Of a stretch of 64,000 nucleotides of DNA, positions 25,655-34,575 are shown piece by piece. A model generated the notes under the pieces. That model saw only the letters and a program-made list of their open reading frames with translations, made no database searches and was not told the origin of the DNA. The translations under genes were made by a program, and so were the position numbers. The number at the start of each line of letters is the position of its first letter. The first letter of the stretch is position 1. Where the stretch lies: assembly GCA_017419405.1 (NCBI GenBank), contig JAFOLH010000006.1, positions 1 through 64,000 on the forward strand. The letters run 5' to 3'. Source of the DNA: Renibacterium sp. GTDB lineage: Bacteria > Actinomycetota > Actinomycetes > Actinomycetales > Micrococcaceae.

Positions 25655-25775
25655 ATGTTACGTTCAGTAACGTGCTTCCCACTCTAAGAAGCGCAGGCCG
25701 TGCTGGCAAATCGCCGCCGAATATTTCGCCGAATTAAGATGGCTTCTAAGCCTTTGGACCGGCCACTAATGCAGT

Positions 25776-26189
25776 TCAGATGGCACGAAGGCCCAGAAAT
25801 CCGAATATTGCAATGAGTGGCGCCACGCCCTGAATGAGCGCCGGCACGATGAACCCGGGTTTGCTGACCAAGAGAACAACCGCTGCCACCACCATGGTGA
25901 AGCACGACATCGCGACTAGACCGGCACCGAACAACACCGTTCCGGCAGCTCCGGTGCACAGCAGCACCACGCCCAGCAGATTTCCGGCCGCCAGCGCCAA
26001 GTTGTAATAGCCCTGGTTGAAGGCCATCGGCGCGAGCACGTCGGCTTCGGCCTGGTCTTTCACGCCGAAGCGCTGCCATGCCGATGGCCGCCGCCAGCGG
26101 ACCGACTCCAACAACCAGAAATATCCATGGATCAAAGCGGCGACGATCGCGAAAATCACGGTGATCCAGGGCAAACTCATCGGCGTCAT
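25776..26189 (-). CDS. DUF1304 small membrane protein
   Basis: The protein has 137 residues and four hydrophobic helices: residues 7-27, 60-82, 85-107 and 112-132. IHGYFWLLESVRWRRPSAWQRFGV, the region around NQGYYNLALAAGNLLGVVLL and the C-terminal PALIQGVAPLIAIFGF define DUF1304. The function of the family is unknown. It stands alone between the metF leader and the VWA operon. Confidence 0.85.
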   Translation of the reverse strand: MTPMSLPWITVIFAIVAALIHGYFWLLESVRWRRPSAWQRFGVKDQAEADVLAPMAFNQGYYNLALAAGNLLGVVLLCTGAAGTVLFGAGLVAMSCFTMVVAAVVLLVSKPGFIVPALIQGVAPLIAIFGFLGLRAI

Positions 26190-26221
26190 GCGCCAACTCT
26201 AACCCTGGACCGGAAAATCGG

Positions 26222-27022
26222 TCACCATTGCTTGGCGTTCGGATCGAAGGGCACCGGATTGCCCGCACCGTCGCGCAACCTGGTTCCATCGTTGCGGTCC
26301 TGTTGCGCATCTTTGTTCTGTTGGTTCAGCTGATCGAGCTGGCTCGGATCAGGGCTCTGCGACGGATCTGCTGAACCCGGATTCTGCCCGTTCTGGCCTT
26401 GCTGCGACTGCTCCGACTTCTGCTGCAGCCTGCCTTTGGCGTCCTGGAGCTGCTGCCCCTCTCCTTGCTGATTCCCACTCGAACCAGCCTGGAAACACCC
26501 CTGCGGGGCTGCATCGATGACACCGATTCCCTGGTCGTACAAGGCCTGAGCCGCGCTTTGCTCCCCTGCTGCGCGTTTGGCATCTCCGAGCTTTTCCACG
26601 GTGAGCACCAGATTGACCCGGACCCGGCAGGATTCCGCGCTGGGCGCCAGCGCCAGAGCTTGTTCGAATTCGGGCTTCGCGGACTCGAAGTCACCGCTGA
26701 GCAGGTAGCCGTCACCATCGTTGAACCAAGCCTTGTACGGCTCAATCACATTGGCGACTTTGAGCACTCCGGCAGCGGCATGCACGCCGGCGGCGTCGCC
26801 TTTCGCGAAGGCACTCTCGAGCTGGGCCGAAGCGATTCCCACGCTCAAGGTCTTCGCCGCCAGCAACAGCAGCAACAGCAGCAGAGGTGCCGAGAACAGC
26901 AGCAGTTTCCGCCGCAGTCGCAATTTCGCCTGCCGGTCCTGCCGCGATCCCGGCTGCCAGGGCGCGGCCAGGACCGCCGGCTCCAGCCGCTCCCGTTCGG
27001 GCGAAAGAATTCGATTCGTCAT
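26222..27022 (-). CDS. Membrane-anchored tetratricopeptide-like protein of MoxR/VWA operon
   Basis: The protein has 266 residues from the ATG that overlaps the preceding VWA stop (ATGA). One transmembrane helix (residues about 39-60, LLLFSAPLLLLLLLLAAKTL) follows a basic cytosolic segment. Outside it are TPR-like helices (YLLSGDFESAKPEFEQALALAP), then a long Gln/Ser/Asn/Asp-rich, low-complexity tail ending DPNAKQW. BatB/BatC-type operons often end with such a TPR protein. It probably scaffolds the VWA proteins at the outer face of the membrane. Confidence 0.8.
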   Translation of the reverse strand: MTNRILSPERERLEPAVLAAPWQPGSRQDRQAKLRLRRKLLLFSAPLLLLLLLLAAKTLSVGIASAQLESAFAKGDAAGVHAAAGVLKVANVIEPYKAWFNDGDGYLLSGDFESAKPEFEQALALAPSAESCRVRVNLVLTVEKLGDAKRAAGEQSAAQALYDQGIGVIDAAPQGCFQAGSSGNQQGEGQQLQDAKGRLQQKSEQSQQGQNGQNPGSADPSQSPDPSQLDQLNQQNKDAQQDRNDGTRLRDGAGNPVPFDPNAKQW

Positions 27023-28035
27023 GGCGCTCCTTTGCTCGGGCGGGCAATACCGGCCGCCGGCGGAGCCAATCGCCGGAGCTCGCGGCCGGCGCCGAAGAGC
27101 TCCCAACCGGCCAAAGCCGTCAGGCCGAGGCCGAAAATCCAGGTCAACTCGAATTGTGCGCGCACCTGGCTCTGCCCGTCGATCCTCAGGACGCCTGGCT
27201 GGACCCCGGTCATCGCCGCATCGATTCCGTCGCCCGTAGCCCGGTGCACATAGCCGACCCGCAGCTGCTGGGCAATGGACCGCAACATGTTTTCATCGAT
27301 TTTCGACACTGCATCGGCGCCGGTCGAGTAATCCTGGATGTAGCCCGGGCCAAGGCCGTTTCCGAACCCGGAATTCACCAGCATCCGGCCGCCGGCGGAG
27401 GTGCCATAGCCCAACACTGCTCCCCCGGAGACCAGCCCTTCCGGGAGGTCGAACGGAGCCGGCGCCGTGGCCGCGGTCTGTTCGCCGTCGCCCAGGTAGT
27501 AGACCACCCGCGCCCGGTCCGGGTGCGCGCGCTTCGCCGCTTCCAGCCGGGCAGCCAAGCTCTTGGCCGCCACGGTCACCGACGAGCCCCGCGAATAGAC
27601 CGTGATCTCCGGGCTCAGCCCGTCCACCGAGTTGGTCAATGCGTTCGCATCGCTGGTCAACGGAACCAGGACCCGGGTATCTTGGGCGAACCCGATCAGC
27701 GAAAACGACGCTCCGGGCAGTTTTGCAGCGATCGACGTGATGTCCGCTTTCACCCCGGTCAGCCGGGGCTGACCATCGCCGAAGTCCTGGGCGACGACCG
27801 AGCTCGTGGTGTCCACCACGAAGAACACGTCCAGCTGCGCTGCCGCAGAACTCGCATCGGCTCCGCCCACGCCCGGACGAAGGAACGCCAAAGCCAGCAA
27901 CAGCACCATCGCGCCCCGGCGCAGCCAACTGATCCGACGGCCGCGCTCGCGGAATGCCAGCCAAAGACAGCAAACCAGCAATCCGGAGCCGGCCAGCAGG
28001 ATCACCCACCACGGGAACCACGGCGCGAAACTCAT
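27019..28035 (-). CDS. VWA-domain membrane protein (BatB-like)
   Basis: The protein has about 338 residues, started at the ATG that overlaps the upstream stop (ATGA at 28035). Two helices lie at the N-terminus (WWVILLAGSGLLVCCLWLAF; GAMVLLLALAFLRPGVG). They precede a von Willebrand A domain whose metal site is degenerate: LDVFFVVDTTSSV has DTTSS in place of DxSxS. A last helix (TWIFGLGLTALAGWELF) is followed by an Arg-rich tail. VWA proteins of MoxR operons bind client proteins or metal-cofactor partners. The altered MIDAS suggests that it holds metal weakly or not at all. Confidence 0.85.
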   Translation of the reverse strand: MSFAPWFPWWVILLAGSGLLVCCLWLAFRERGRRISWLRRGAMVLLLALAFLRPGVGGADASSAAAQLDVFFVVDTTSSVVAQDFGDGQPRLTGVKADITSIAAKLPGASFSLIGFAQDTRVLVPLTSDANALTNSVDGLSPEITVYSRGSSVTVAAKSLAARLEAAKRAHPDRARVVYYLGDGEQTAATAPAPFDLPEGLVSGGAVLGYGTSAGGRMLVNSGFGNGLGPGYIQDYSTGADAVSKIDENMLRSIAQQLRVGYVHRATGDGIDAAMTGVQPGVLRIDGQSQVRAQFELTWIFGLGLTALAGWELFGAGRELRRLAPPAAGIARPSKGAP

Positions 28036-28973
28036 CGGCGCAACCGCCAAGCTCCGAAGATCAGCCCGCCCAGTCCGAGGCCGGCCACGGCGAGCCAGGG
28101 TTCCGGCTGATCCCGGAGGTTGATCCGCGGTGCTGCCTCGATCCGTCGCGCTTCAGTCGCCTGGACCTGGGCCACGATGTCCTTGGCCGCTGCCGGATCC
28201 CCGAGCGGATAGTAGGCCCCGGCGGTCTTTTCCACGGCGGCTTGCAGTTGCCGGGCGGCGCTGGCCTTCGTGCCGGTGGCCTCCGGGCCGTTCGGATTGA
28301 TGCCGTACACCCGCACCGACTTCCCGACGGCCAGGGCAGCAGCCTGGTCCAGGCTGAACAGCGGCCGTCCGAGCAGCACATTGTCGGTGGCGAAGACCAC
28401 GGTCCGGGAACGGAACGCATCCGGGGTCTGCGGGAATCCGTTCACGCAAGTCGCCAAACCATCGCCGATCAGCGACGATCCTTTGCCGCTGTAGGTGCCA
28501 TCGAAGAATCCGGTGTCTTTGCTCTGATCCGACATCGCAGTGTGCGCCGCAGTGAGCTGTTCGCGCACGAATTCATAGTCGTCGGTGAGCGGGAAAACCT
28601 GCACGGCCGAGGAATCGAAGATCACCATGCCCAACCGTTCGCCGCGGAAGTTCTGCGCCAAGTCATTGAAGACCTGGACGAGTTCGGCATCCGCATCCAC
28701 CATGGAGCCCGAAACATCCAGGCAGAGCATGATGTCCCGGTTGTTCGACTGCGGGCTGTTGCTCTGCGGCACGGCCGGCCGCGATGCCGCGATCAGCGCA
28801 CCGAGGCAAAGCAGCAGGGCCGAGCCCGCCAATACCGCGGTCCAGAGCCGTCGGCGGGCCAAGGCCGCACGGTACCCCGGCAACCCGGTCAGCCGATCGG
28901 CGTGTGCCACCGGTGTGCGGCGGCGTTCGCGCTTCGGTCCGCGCCAAGCCCAATAGAGCACGCCCAAGAGCAA
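28032..28973 (-). CDS. VWA-domain membrane protein (BatA-like), 5' end interrupted by an amber codon
   Basis: The open part encodes 313 residues: the second half of a first helix (LLGVLYWAW), an Arg-rich loop, a second helix (LWTAVLAGSALLLCLGALIAA), an intact VWA metal site (DIMLCLDVSGSMVDAD) with DGLATC and FATDN farther on, and a C-terminal helix. The natural start appears to be ATG at 29015, with AGGTGG upstream and overlap with the preceding gene. It reads MVLVFWW and then meets TAG at 28994-28992 before continuing LPIGAALLLGVLYWAW in the same frame. Translation could restart at TTG 28973 or GTG 28961, with loss of most of the first helix. It may be a pseudogene or a weakly expressed gene. 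Confidence 0.75.
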   Translation of the reverse strand: MLLGVLYWAWRGPKRERRRTPVAHADRLTGLPGYRAALARRRLWTAVLAGSALLLCLGALIAASRPAVPQSNSPQSNNRDIMLCLDVSGSMVDADAELVQVFNDLAQNFRGERLGMVIFDSSAVQVFPLTDDYEFVREQLTAAHTAMSDQSKDTGFFDGTYSGKGSSLIGDGLATCVNGFPQTPDAFRSRTVVFATDNVLLGRPLFSLDQAAALAVGKSVRVYGINPNGPEATGTKASAARQLQAAVEKTAGAYYPLGDPAAAKDIVAQVQATEARRIEAAPRINLRDQPEPWLAVAGLGLGGLIFGAWRLRR

Positions 28974-29005
28974 GGCCGCACCGATCGGCAGCTACCACCA
29001 GAAGA

Positions 29006-29482
29006 CTAAGACCATGCCCGCACCACCTGATGCGCCAGTGACACGGAATGCTCGACTTCGCGGGCACTCTGCAGGCCGAATTCGACCGGGTAGAAGAATT
29101 CCACCGCGTCCACCACCGGCGGGAATCCGATCGCCTGCAGCTCGCTGAGCGTCATCCGATCCGAAGCGACCCCGGTGACTTCCCGGGTGAATCCCCGCAC
29201 CGCCGCGCTGAGCCGCTGGTTGGCCTCCCGGGCATCGATGTCACCGCGCCGGTGGCGGTGCGCGATCTCATCGATCAGCGCGGAATACTTCGCGCGGACC
29301 GGCGGCAGCCGTCGCGGCGGCAGTGGCGGTGCGGCTTCGCCCGGCGCGATCCGCAGTTTCCGCGTCCACCAGAAGACGAAGCCCAGCCAAGCGCCGGCCA
29401 GCAGCAACAACAACACTCCGGCGGCCGGCCAGAACCAGGCGTAACCGACCGGCGGGAAAAAGCCACCGCTACTTCCCGGCAC
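29006..29482 (-). CDS. Single-helix membrane protein of MoxR/VWA operon (DUF4381-like position)
   Basis: The protein has 158 residues from a GTG overlapping the end of the DUF58 gene by 14 bases; longer frames upstream run through DUF58 in another frame. One helix (YAWFWPAAGVLLLLLAGAWLGFVFWW, about residues 12-37) is followed by a basic, Pro-rich linker and a soluble domain with SALIDEIAHRHRRGDIDAREANQRLSAAVRGF. A small protein with this layout commonly sits between DUF58 and the VWA genes. No activity is known; a role in assembling the complex is likely. Confidence 0.7.
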   Translation of the reverse strand: MPGSSGGFFPPVGYAWFWPAAGVLLLLLAGAWLGFVFWWTRKLRIAPGEAAPPLPPRRLPPVRAKYSALIDEIAHRHRRGDIDAREANQRLSAAVRGFTREVTGVASDRMTLSELQAIGFPPVVDAVEFFYPVEFGLQSAREVEHSVSLAHQVVRAWS

Positions 29483-30353
29483 GTCGGTGCCTCTCCAACA
29501 GGCGGAAAACCGTCGGCATCGCGTCCGCGCTGTGGCCCAACCATTCCGCGGAGATCCCTTCGCGGCCCAGCAGCTCGGCCAGGCTCTGCCGCCGGGCCTG
29601 CACCGCGGCACCGTATTCGGCGGCCAAGCCGGGCTCGCTAGCCAGAAAGGACATCACGGGCTGCATCTGCTGCACCCCGAGCGGCTCCGCGCCCCATGCC
29701 GGATCGCGAAGGTCCGCATCTTCCAGGGTCAGCCACAGGATTTCGTGCTGGGCACGCAACCGGCGCAGCAAACCAGCCAGCTCCGGACTTGCCGCGAGTT
29801 CGTCGGCGACCACGATCAGCAGCGTCCGGGTCTTGACGTGCTGCGCGATGAAATCGAGTTGCCCGGTCAGCTCCGAATCGGCCGACGCCAGGGAGGTTTC
29901 CCGGTCCACGGTCTGCAGCAACGACTCCAAGTGGGCTTCGCCGCCTTTGGCGGCACTCATCACGGTACCGCTCGCATCACCGTGCACCAGGGCCACTTGG
30001 TCTCCGTGCTTCAAGGCCAGGTAGCCGAGGACGCCGAGCAGCAGCACGGTCAGTTCCTTTTTGCTCTCCCCGCCTTTGGCGACCGCAGCCATATTCCGAC
30101 CGGTGTCCGCGAGCAGCAGCACGGTCTGCTTGCGGACCGCAACATACCTGCGGACCAGGGGCGAACCATGCCTGGCGGTCGCCTTCCAATCGATGTCCCG
30201 GACTTCGTCACCGGGCACATAGCCCCGCAGGTCGTCGAAGTCCAAACTCCGGCCGCGGAAAACCGCTGCGTATTCGCCGTCGAGCATGCTGTGGGCTTTT
30301 CGGTGCGCGAAGATGAACATCTTCGACTTCACCTTCTGCAGAAGCGTCGCCAT
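29469..30353 (-). CDS. DUF58 protein
   Basis: The protein has 294 residues. GRSLDFDDLRGYVPGDEVRDIDWKATARHGSPLVRRY is the DUF58 signature, and TVLLLADTGRNMAAV is the start of the VWA-like fold that follows, with LLIVVADEL in a later strand. DUF58 proteins accompany MoxR ATPases throughout bacteria and probably act as adaptors between the ATPase and the membrane VWA proteins. It lies 7 bases after the moxR gene and overlaps the next gene by 14 bases. Confidence 0.92.
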   Translation of the reverse strand: MATLLQKVKSKMFIFAHRKAHSMLDGEYAAVFRGRSLDFDDLRGYVPGDEVRDIDWKATARHGSPLVRRYVAVRKQTVLLLADTGRNMAAVAKGGESKKELTVLLLGVLGYLALKHGDQVALVHGDASGTVMSAAKGGEAHLESLLQTVDRETSLASADSELTGQLDFIAQHVKTRTLLIVVADELAASPELAGLLRRLRAQHEILWLTLEDADLRDPAWGAEPLGVQQMQPVMSFLASEPGLAAEYGAAVQARRQSLAELLGREGISAEWLGHSADAMPTVFRLLERHRRAGK

Positions 30354-30360
30354 CGCCGAA

Positions 30361-31398
30361 TCAGGGGGTTTGCACGGAAGCGAGGACTGCGTCGATCACC
30401 GATTCCACCTGGACCTGCTCGGCGACCGCTGCGAAGCCGAGCAGCACCCGATGCCGCAGCACCCGATGCGCCAGACCCTTGACGTCCTCCGGCAATACGT
30501 GGTCCCTGCCGTTGAGCAGGGCCACCGCTCGCGATGCTTGGGAAAACGCGATCGACGCTCTGGGGCTGCCGCCGAACTCCACGAATCCGGCCAACTTCGG
30601 GTCCAGGTACTGCCCAGCGTGCCGGGTGACATAGACCAGCCCGACGATGTACCGGACGATCGCCGGATCGATGTAGACCCGGCGGGTCAATGCCTGCAGC
30701 CTGCGCACGTCGTCCAAGCCCGCGACGGCGGTGGGCTTTGCTTCCGGCGCGAAAACTCCGGCATCGATCCGGCGGATCACCTCCGCTTCTTCGGCCGGCG
30801 TCGGATAGTCCAGCACGTCCTTGAGCATGAACCGGTCCATTTGGGCTTCGGGAAGCTGATAGGTTCCTTCCTGCTCGATCGGGTTCTGCGTGGCCAACAC
30901 CAGGAACGGGTCCGGCAGCGGATACACCACACCGCCGATGCTGGTCTGGTGCTCCTGCATGGCCTCCAACATCGCGCTCTGCGTCTTCGCGCTCGACCGG
31001 TTGATCTCGTCGAGCAAGACCAAATTGGCGTGCACCGGACCCAACTGGGTATTGAAGACGCCCTTCGAGGCATCGTAGACCTGGGTGCCCACGATGTCGC
31101 TGGGCAGCAGGTCCGGGGTGCACTGGATCCGGTGGAACTGAGCGCTCACGGTATCGGCCAAGGTCTGCGCCGCGGTGGTTTTGGCCAGACCCGGCACGCT
31201 TTCGAGCAGGATGTGGCCGCCGGTCATCAATCCGATCAATAGAGTCTCCCGCAGCCGGGCCTGACCCACCACTTTGCCTTCGAAACTCCGGGATATCCCG
31301 GCCAAAAGGGCTTGCGCGCTTTGCAAATCCTCCGGGGCGACACGCGCGGCGGTCATCTGGTTCATCTGCGGCTCCACTGCTTCTCGATCGTCCAGCAT
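30361..31398 (-). CDS. MoxR-family AAA+ ATPase
   Basis: The protein has 345 residues from the first ATG; the ATG at 31365, with GGAG upstream, is an alternative. Walker A is ESVPGLAKTTAAQTLA, Walker B LVLLDEINRSSAKTQSAMLEAMQEHQ, sensor 1 FLVLATQNPIEQEGTYQLPEAQMDRF, and the sensor 2 region GGSPRASIAFSQASRA. MoxR ATPases are chaperones that mature or insert metal cofactors into partner proteins, often with DUF58 and VWA proteins. It heads a six-gene operon (MoxR, DUF58, one-helix protein, two VWA, TPR) to 26222. The client is not evident. Confidence 0.93.
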   Translation of the reverse strand: MLDDREAVEPQMNQMTAARVAPEDLQSAQALLAGISRSFEGKVVGQARLRETLLIGLMTGGHILLESVPGLAKTTAAQTLADTVSAQFHRIQCTPDLLPSDIVGTQVYDASKGVFNTQLGPVHANLVLLDEINRSSAKTQSAMLEAMQEHQTSIGGVVYPLPDPFLVLATQNPIEQEGTYQLPEAQMDRFMLKDVLDYPTPAEEAEVIRRIDAGVFAPEAKPTAVAGLDDVRRLQALTRRVYIDPAIVRYIVGLVYVTRHAGQYLDPKLAGFVEFGGSPRASIAFSQASRAVALLNGRDHVLPEDVKGLAHRVLRHRVLLGFAAVAEQVQVESVIDAVLASVQTP

Positions 31399-31551
31399 GC
31401 TCCCCCGTCAACGCGGCCGTTTGGTCTCGCCCGGCAAACTCGGGCACCGGGCCGGACATCAAATTCCATCCAATCCAATCACGGCATGCTGTGCAATGGG
31501 CAGATCTCCCCATCCGCCCGGGTCGCGTCCCTACCGCCGGAAGAGCTGGCG

Positions 31552-31557
31552 TTATAG
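31552..31557 (+). promoter_or_regulatory. -10-like element, possible leaderless promoter
   Basis: TTATAG ends 9 bases before the ATG of the acyl-CoA ligase gene and no ribosome site lies between. Transcription would begin at or next to the A of ATG, as in the leaderless mRNAs that are common in actinobacteria. No clear -35 element was found. Confidence 0.3.
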
Positions 31558-31566
31558 CGTTTCCCC

Positions 31567-33225
31567 ATGACTACAACGACGTGGCCCCAGCTGCCTTCCT
31601 ATTCATCCGGCGTTTCGGAGTTGCCGTTGCTCGGCGAAACCATCGGTGCGAACTTCAGCCGGATCGCCGCGGAGCACGGCGAGCGGGAAGCGTTGGTCGA
31701 AGCCGCCACTGGACGGCGGTGGAGCTATCGCGAACTTGCCGACGCCGTCGGCGAGTTCGCCCGCGGACTGCTTGGTTCCGGAATCCGGAAAGGCGACCGG
31801 GTGGGCATCTGGGCGGTCAATTGCGCCGAATGGGTCATCGTGCAATACGCCACGGCGCAGATCGGCGCGATTCTGGTCAACGTCAACCCGGCTTACCGGC
31901 AACACGAACTCGCCTATGCCCTGAACCAGTCCGGCATGCGGATGATCATCGCCCAGGTCGGCTTCAAAAACTCGGCCTTCCGGGAACTCATCGACGCCGT
32001 CCGGCCCGAGTGCCCGGCATTGGCCGACGCGGTGTACATCGATGATCCGAGCTGGCAGCGGTTGATCGACGCGGGACGGGACCTGCCCGACTCGGCCCTG
32101 GCGGACCGGGCCGCGGAACTCTCCGCCGACGATCCGATCAATATCCAGTACACCTCGGGCACCACTGGTTTCCCCAAGGGCGCCACGCTGAGCCACCACA
32201 ACATTCTGAACAACGGCTTCTTCGTGACCGAGACCATCCGGATCACCAACCAGGACCGGATCTGCGTTCCGGTCCCCTTCTACCATTGCTTCGGCATGGT
32301 GATGTGCAATCTCGGCGCAACCAGCCACGGCGCGGCCATCGTGATCCCCGGGCCGGCGTTCGATCCGGCCCGCACCCTGCAAACCGTCCAGGACGAAAAA
32401 TGCACCGCGCTCTACGGCGTGCCGACGATGTTCATCGCAGAACAGAACCTCGCCGATTTCGCCGGCTATGACCTTTCCAGCCTGCGCACCGGGATCATGG
32501 CCGGCTCGCCCTGCCCGGTCGAAGTGATGAAGCGGTGCATGACCGAGATGCACATGGAGCAGGTAGCGATCGCCTACGGGATGACCGAAACCTCACCGGT
32601 GTCGATGCAGACCAGACCCGACGACGACGTCGAGCGGCGGACTGCCACCGTGGGCCGGGTGCACCCGCATTTGGAAGTCAAGATCGTGGACCCGGCCACC
32701 GGGTTGACCGTGCCCCGGGGCACACCCGGCGAATTCTGCACCCGTGGATACTCAGTCATGCTGGGCTACTGGGAGGACCCGCAGAAGACCGCCGAGGCCA
32801 TCGACCAGGCTCGATGGATGCACACCGGTGATCTCGCCGAAATGCGCGAGGACGGCTACGTCACCATCGTCGGCCGGATCAAGGACATGGTGATCCGCGG
32901 CGGGGAAAACCTCTACCCCCGGGAAATCGAAGAATTCCTCTACACGCATCCCGATATCGCCGATGTCCAGGTCGTCGGGGTGCCGGATCCCGAGTACGGC
33001 GAAGAACTCTGCGCGTGGATGACCTTGCGCGCCGGGGCCCAACCGATCGACCAGGCCGCAATCGCCGAATTCTGCGCCGGCAAGCTCTCCAAGCACAAAA
33101 TCCCGCGCTACGTCCTGATTGTCCAGGAGTTCCCGATGACCGTCACCGGGAAGATCCGGAAAATGGAGATGCGGGCCAGCTCGATCGAACTGCTAGGACT
33201 GGCACCGAACCCGCCGGTCCACTGA
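31567..33225 (+). CDS. Acyl-CoA synthetase (AMP-forming, FadD-type)
   Basis: The protein has 552 residues. Motif I is [23 protein letters not shown], motif [15 protein letters not shown], and the C-terminal catalytic hinge [40 protein letters not shown], with the final Lys in [11 protein letters not shown]. These enzymes activate fatty acids to acyl-CoA through an acyl-AMP. The sequence is closest in style to medium-chain and AcsF2-like ligases. It stands alone, divergent from moxR and convergent with the ROK gene (4 bases between stops). Chain preference is unknown. Confidence 0.9.
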   Translation: MTTTTWPQLPSYSSGVSELPLLGETIGANFSRIAAEHGEREALVEAATGRRWSYRELADAVGEFARGLLGSGIRKGDRVGIWAVNCAEWVIVQYATAQIGAILVNVNPAYRQHELAYALNQSGMRMIIAQVGFKNSAFRELIDAVRPECPALADAVYIDDPSWQRLIDAGRDLPDSALADRAAELSADDPINIQYTSGTTGFPKGATLSHHNILNNGFFVTETIRITNQDRICVPVPFYHCFGMVMCNLGATSHGAAIVIPGPAFDPARTLQTVQDEKCTALYGVPTMFIAEQNLADFAGYDLSSLRTGIMAGSPCPVEVMKRCMTEMHMEQVAIAYGMTETSPVSMQTRPDDDVERRTATVGRVHPHLEVKIVDPATGLTVPRGTPGEFCTRGYSVMLGYWEDPQKTAEAIDQARWMHTGDLAEMREDGYVTIVGRIKDMVIRGGENLYPREIEEFLYTHPDIADVQVVGVPDPEYGEELCAWMTLRAGAQPIDQAAIAEFCAGKLSKHKIPRYVLIVQEFPMTVTGKIRKMEMRASSIELLGLAPNPPVH

Positions 33226-33229
33226 GCGG

Positions 33230-34483
33230 CTACTCTTCGCTGGCCAGCACCAGGCTCGCAGCGTGCGGGCCGAAGGAGTCTTCGAGCACCAGGCAGGCCG
33301 CACCTACAGCTCCGACATCGCTGCCCACACCGGTGCTCATCACCTCGATGCCGTGCACCTTGCCGGTGGCGCTGCGCGCGGTCAGCCGGGCCGGCAGCTT
33401 CGCCAGGAAGGCCGCTTCGAAATGCTTCCAGAAGGGGCCACCGAAGACCACATGGTCCACATCCAGCAAATTCGTCTGCGCAGACACCGCCACCGCGAAA
33501 CGTTCGGCTGCCCGGTCCAGCACGTTGATGGCCTGTTCGTCCCCGGACTCTGCGGCCTCGGCCAAGGCCGCTACTTGTTCCTGCAACGAGTCGGGACTCG
33601 CGGCCAGAACCGCTTTCACCCCGGCGGTCCGCGCCTCGGCCACGATGTTCTCCGGCATGCACGTCACCTTCACGCAGCCGCGTTGGCCGCAATCGCACTC
33701 GGGTCCGTCCGGATCAGCGATGATGTGGCCGACTTCGCCGGCATTTCCAGAACTGCCGCGCACGACTTCGTCGTCGAGCACCAAGCCACTGCCGATGCCG
33801 GTGCCCATGTAGACGAAAATGAAGCTCCCGGCACCTGAAGCGCCGCCTGCCCAAATTTCGGCGACCGCCGCTGCCGTGACGTCCTTGTCCAGCAACACGG
33901 GCAGATCGACGGCTTTCTGCAGTTGATCACGCAACGCGACTTTGCCCCAGCGCTGCATGTGCGGGGGTTCGACGACGGCCCCGGCCACCGGATCGATCGG
34001 TCCCGGGGTGGCGACACCTAGTCCGGCGATCTTGCTCCGATGGATGCTCCGCTCGGCGATCATCGAGTTGATCTCCTCGGCGATTCCGTCGAGCGTCTCC
34101 TGGGGATCTGCGTCCGCACGGGTCGGCAGCTTGCGCGAAATCACTACCGAACCGGTGAGGTCGAGCAAAGCGAAATTGGTCTCCGCCGGGTCCAGATGCA
34201 CGCCGATCGCATACATCCCCGCCGGGTTGAGCCGCAAAATGGTCCGCGGCTTGCCGGGGCCGCTGCCGTATTTGCCGGCCTCGACGATCAGGCTCTGATC
34301 CAGCAGCCTACGGCAGATATTGGACACGGTCTGCGCCGCGAGGCCGACGATGCCGGCGAGTTCGACCCGGCTCACCCCATCCGGACTGCGACGAATCGCA
34401 TCCAGGATCACCGAAAGATTGAAGTCTCCCATTCGTGGCAGGTTGGTACCGCGTCTGCGCACCAGTGCCTTTGCTTCTGGCAA
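33230..34483 (-). CDS. ROK-family transcriptional regulator
   Basis: The protein has 417 residues when started at TTG 34483, which has GAGG 6 bases upstream and gives LPEAKALVRRRGTNLPRMGDFN. Upstream in-frame starts would overlap the divergent gene at 34576. The winged helix (SRVELAGIVGLAAQTVSNICRRLLDQSLIVEAG) is followed by a sugar-kinase-like ROK domain (IGVHLDPAETNFALLDLTG, FVYMGTGIGSGLVLDDEVVRGSSGNAGEVGH). The zinc motif is ECDCGQRGCVKVTC. Members repress carbohydrate genes and are released by a sugar. No sugar operon lies in the window, so the target is elsewhere. Confidence 0.9.
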   Translation of the reverse strand: MPEAKALVRRRGTNLPRMGDFNLSVILDAIRRSPDGVSRVELAGIVGLAAQTVSNICRRLLDQSLIVEAGKYGSGPGKPRTILRLNPAGMYAIGVHLDPAETNFALLDLTGSVVISRKLPTRADADPQETLDGIAEEINSMIAERSIHRSKIAGLGVATPGPIDPVAGAVVEPPHMQRWGKVALRDQLQKAVDLPVLLDKDVTAAAVAEIWAGGASGAGSFIFVYMGTGIGSGLVLDDEVVRGSSGNAGEVGHIIADPDGPECDCGQRGCVKVTCMPENIVAEARTAGVKAVLAASPDSLQEQVAALAEAAESGDEQAINVLDRAAERFAVAVSAQTNLLDVDHVVFGGPFWKHFEAAFLAKLPARLTARSATGKVHGIEVMSTGVGSDVGAVGAACLVLEDSFGPHAASLVLASEE

Positions 34484-34575
34484 TCTAACCTCGTCCCTAA
34501 AACTCGCGGATCCCCATCCGCCGTTGCGGCCGGGTAATCTCGGTCTTAATCCAAACCACCGAAGGATCTCTCCCG

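Noticed and set aside
23810-25687. A 625-codon plus-strand frame antisense to metE and metF
   Set aside because: metE and metF on the other strand carry all their catalytic residues. The antisense frame has no domain pattern.
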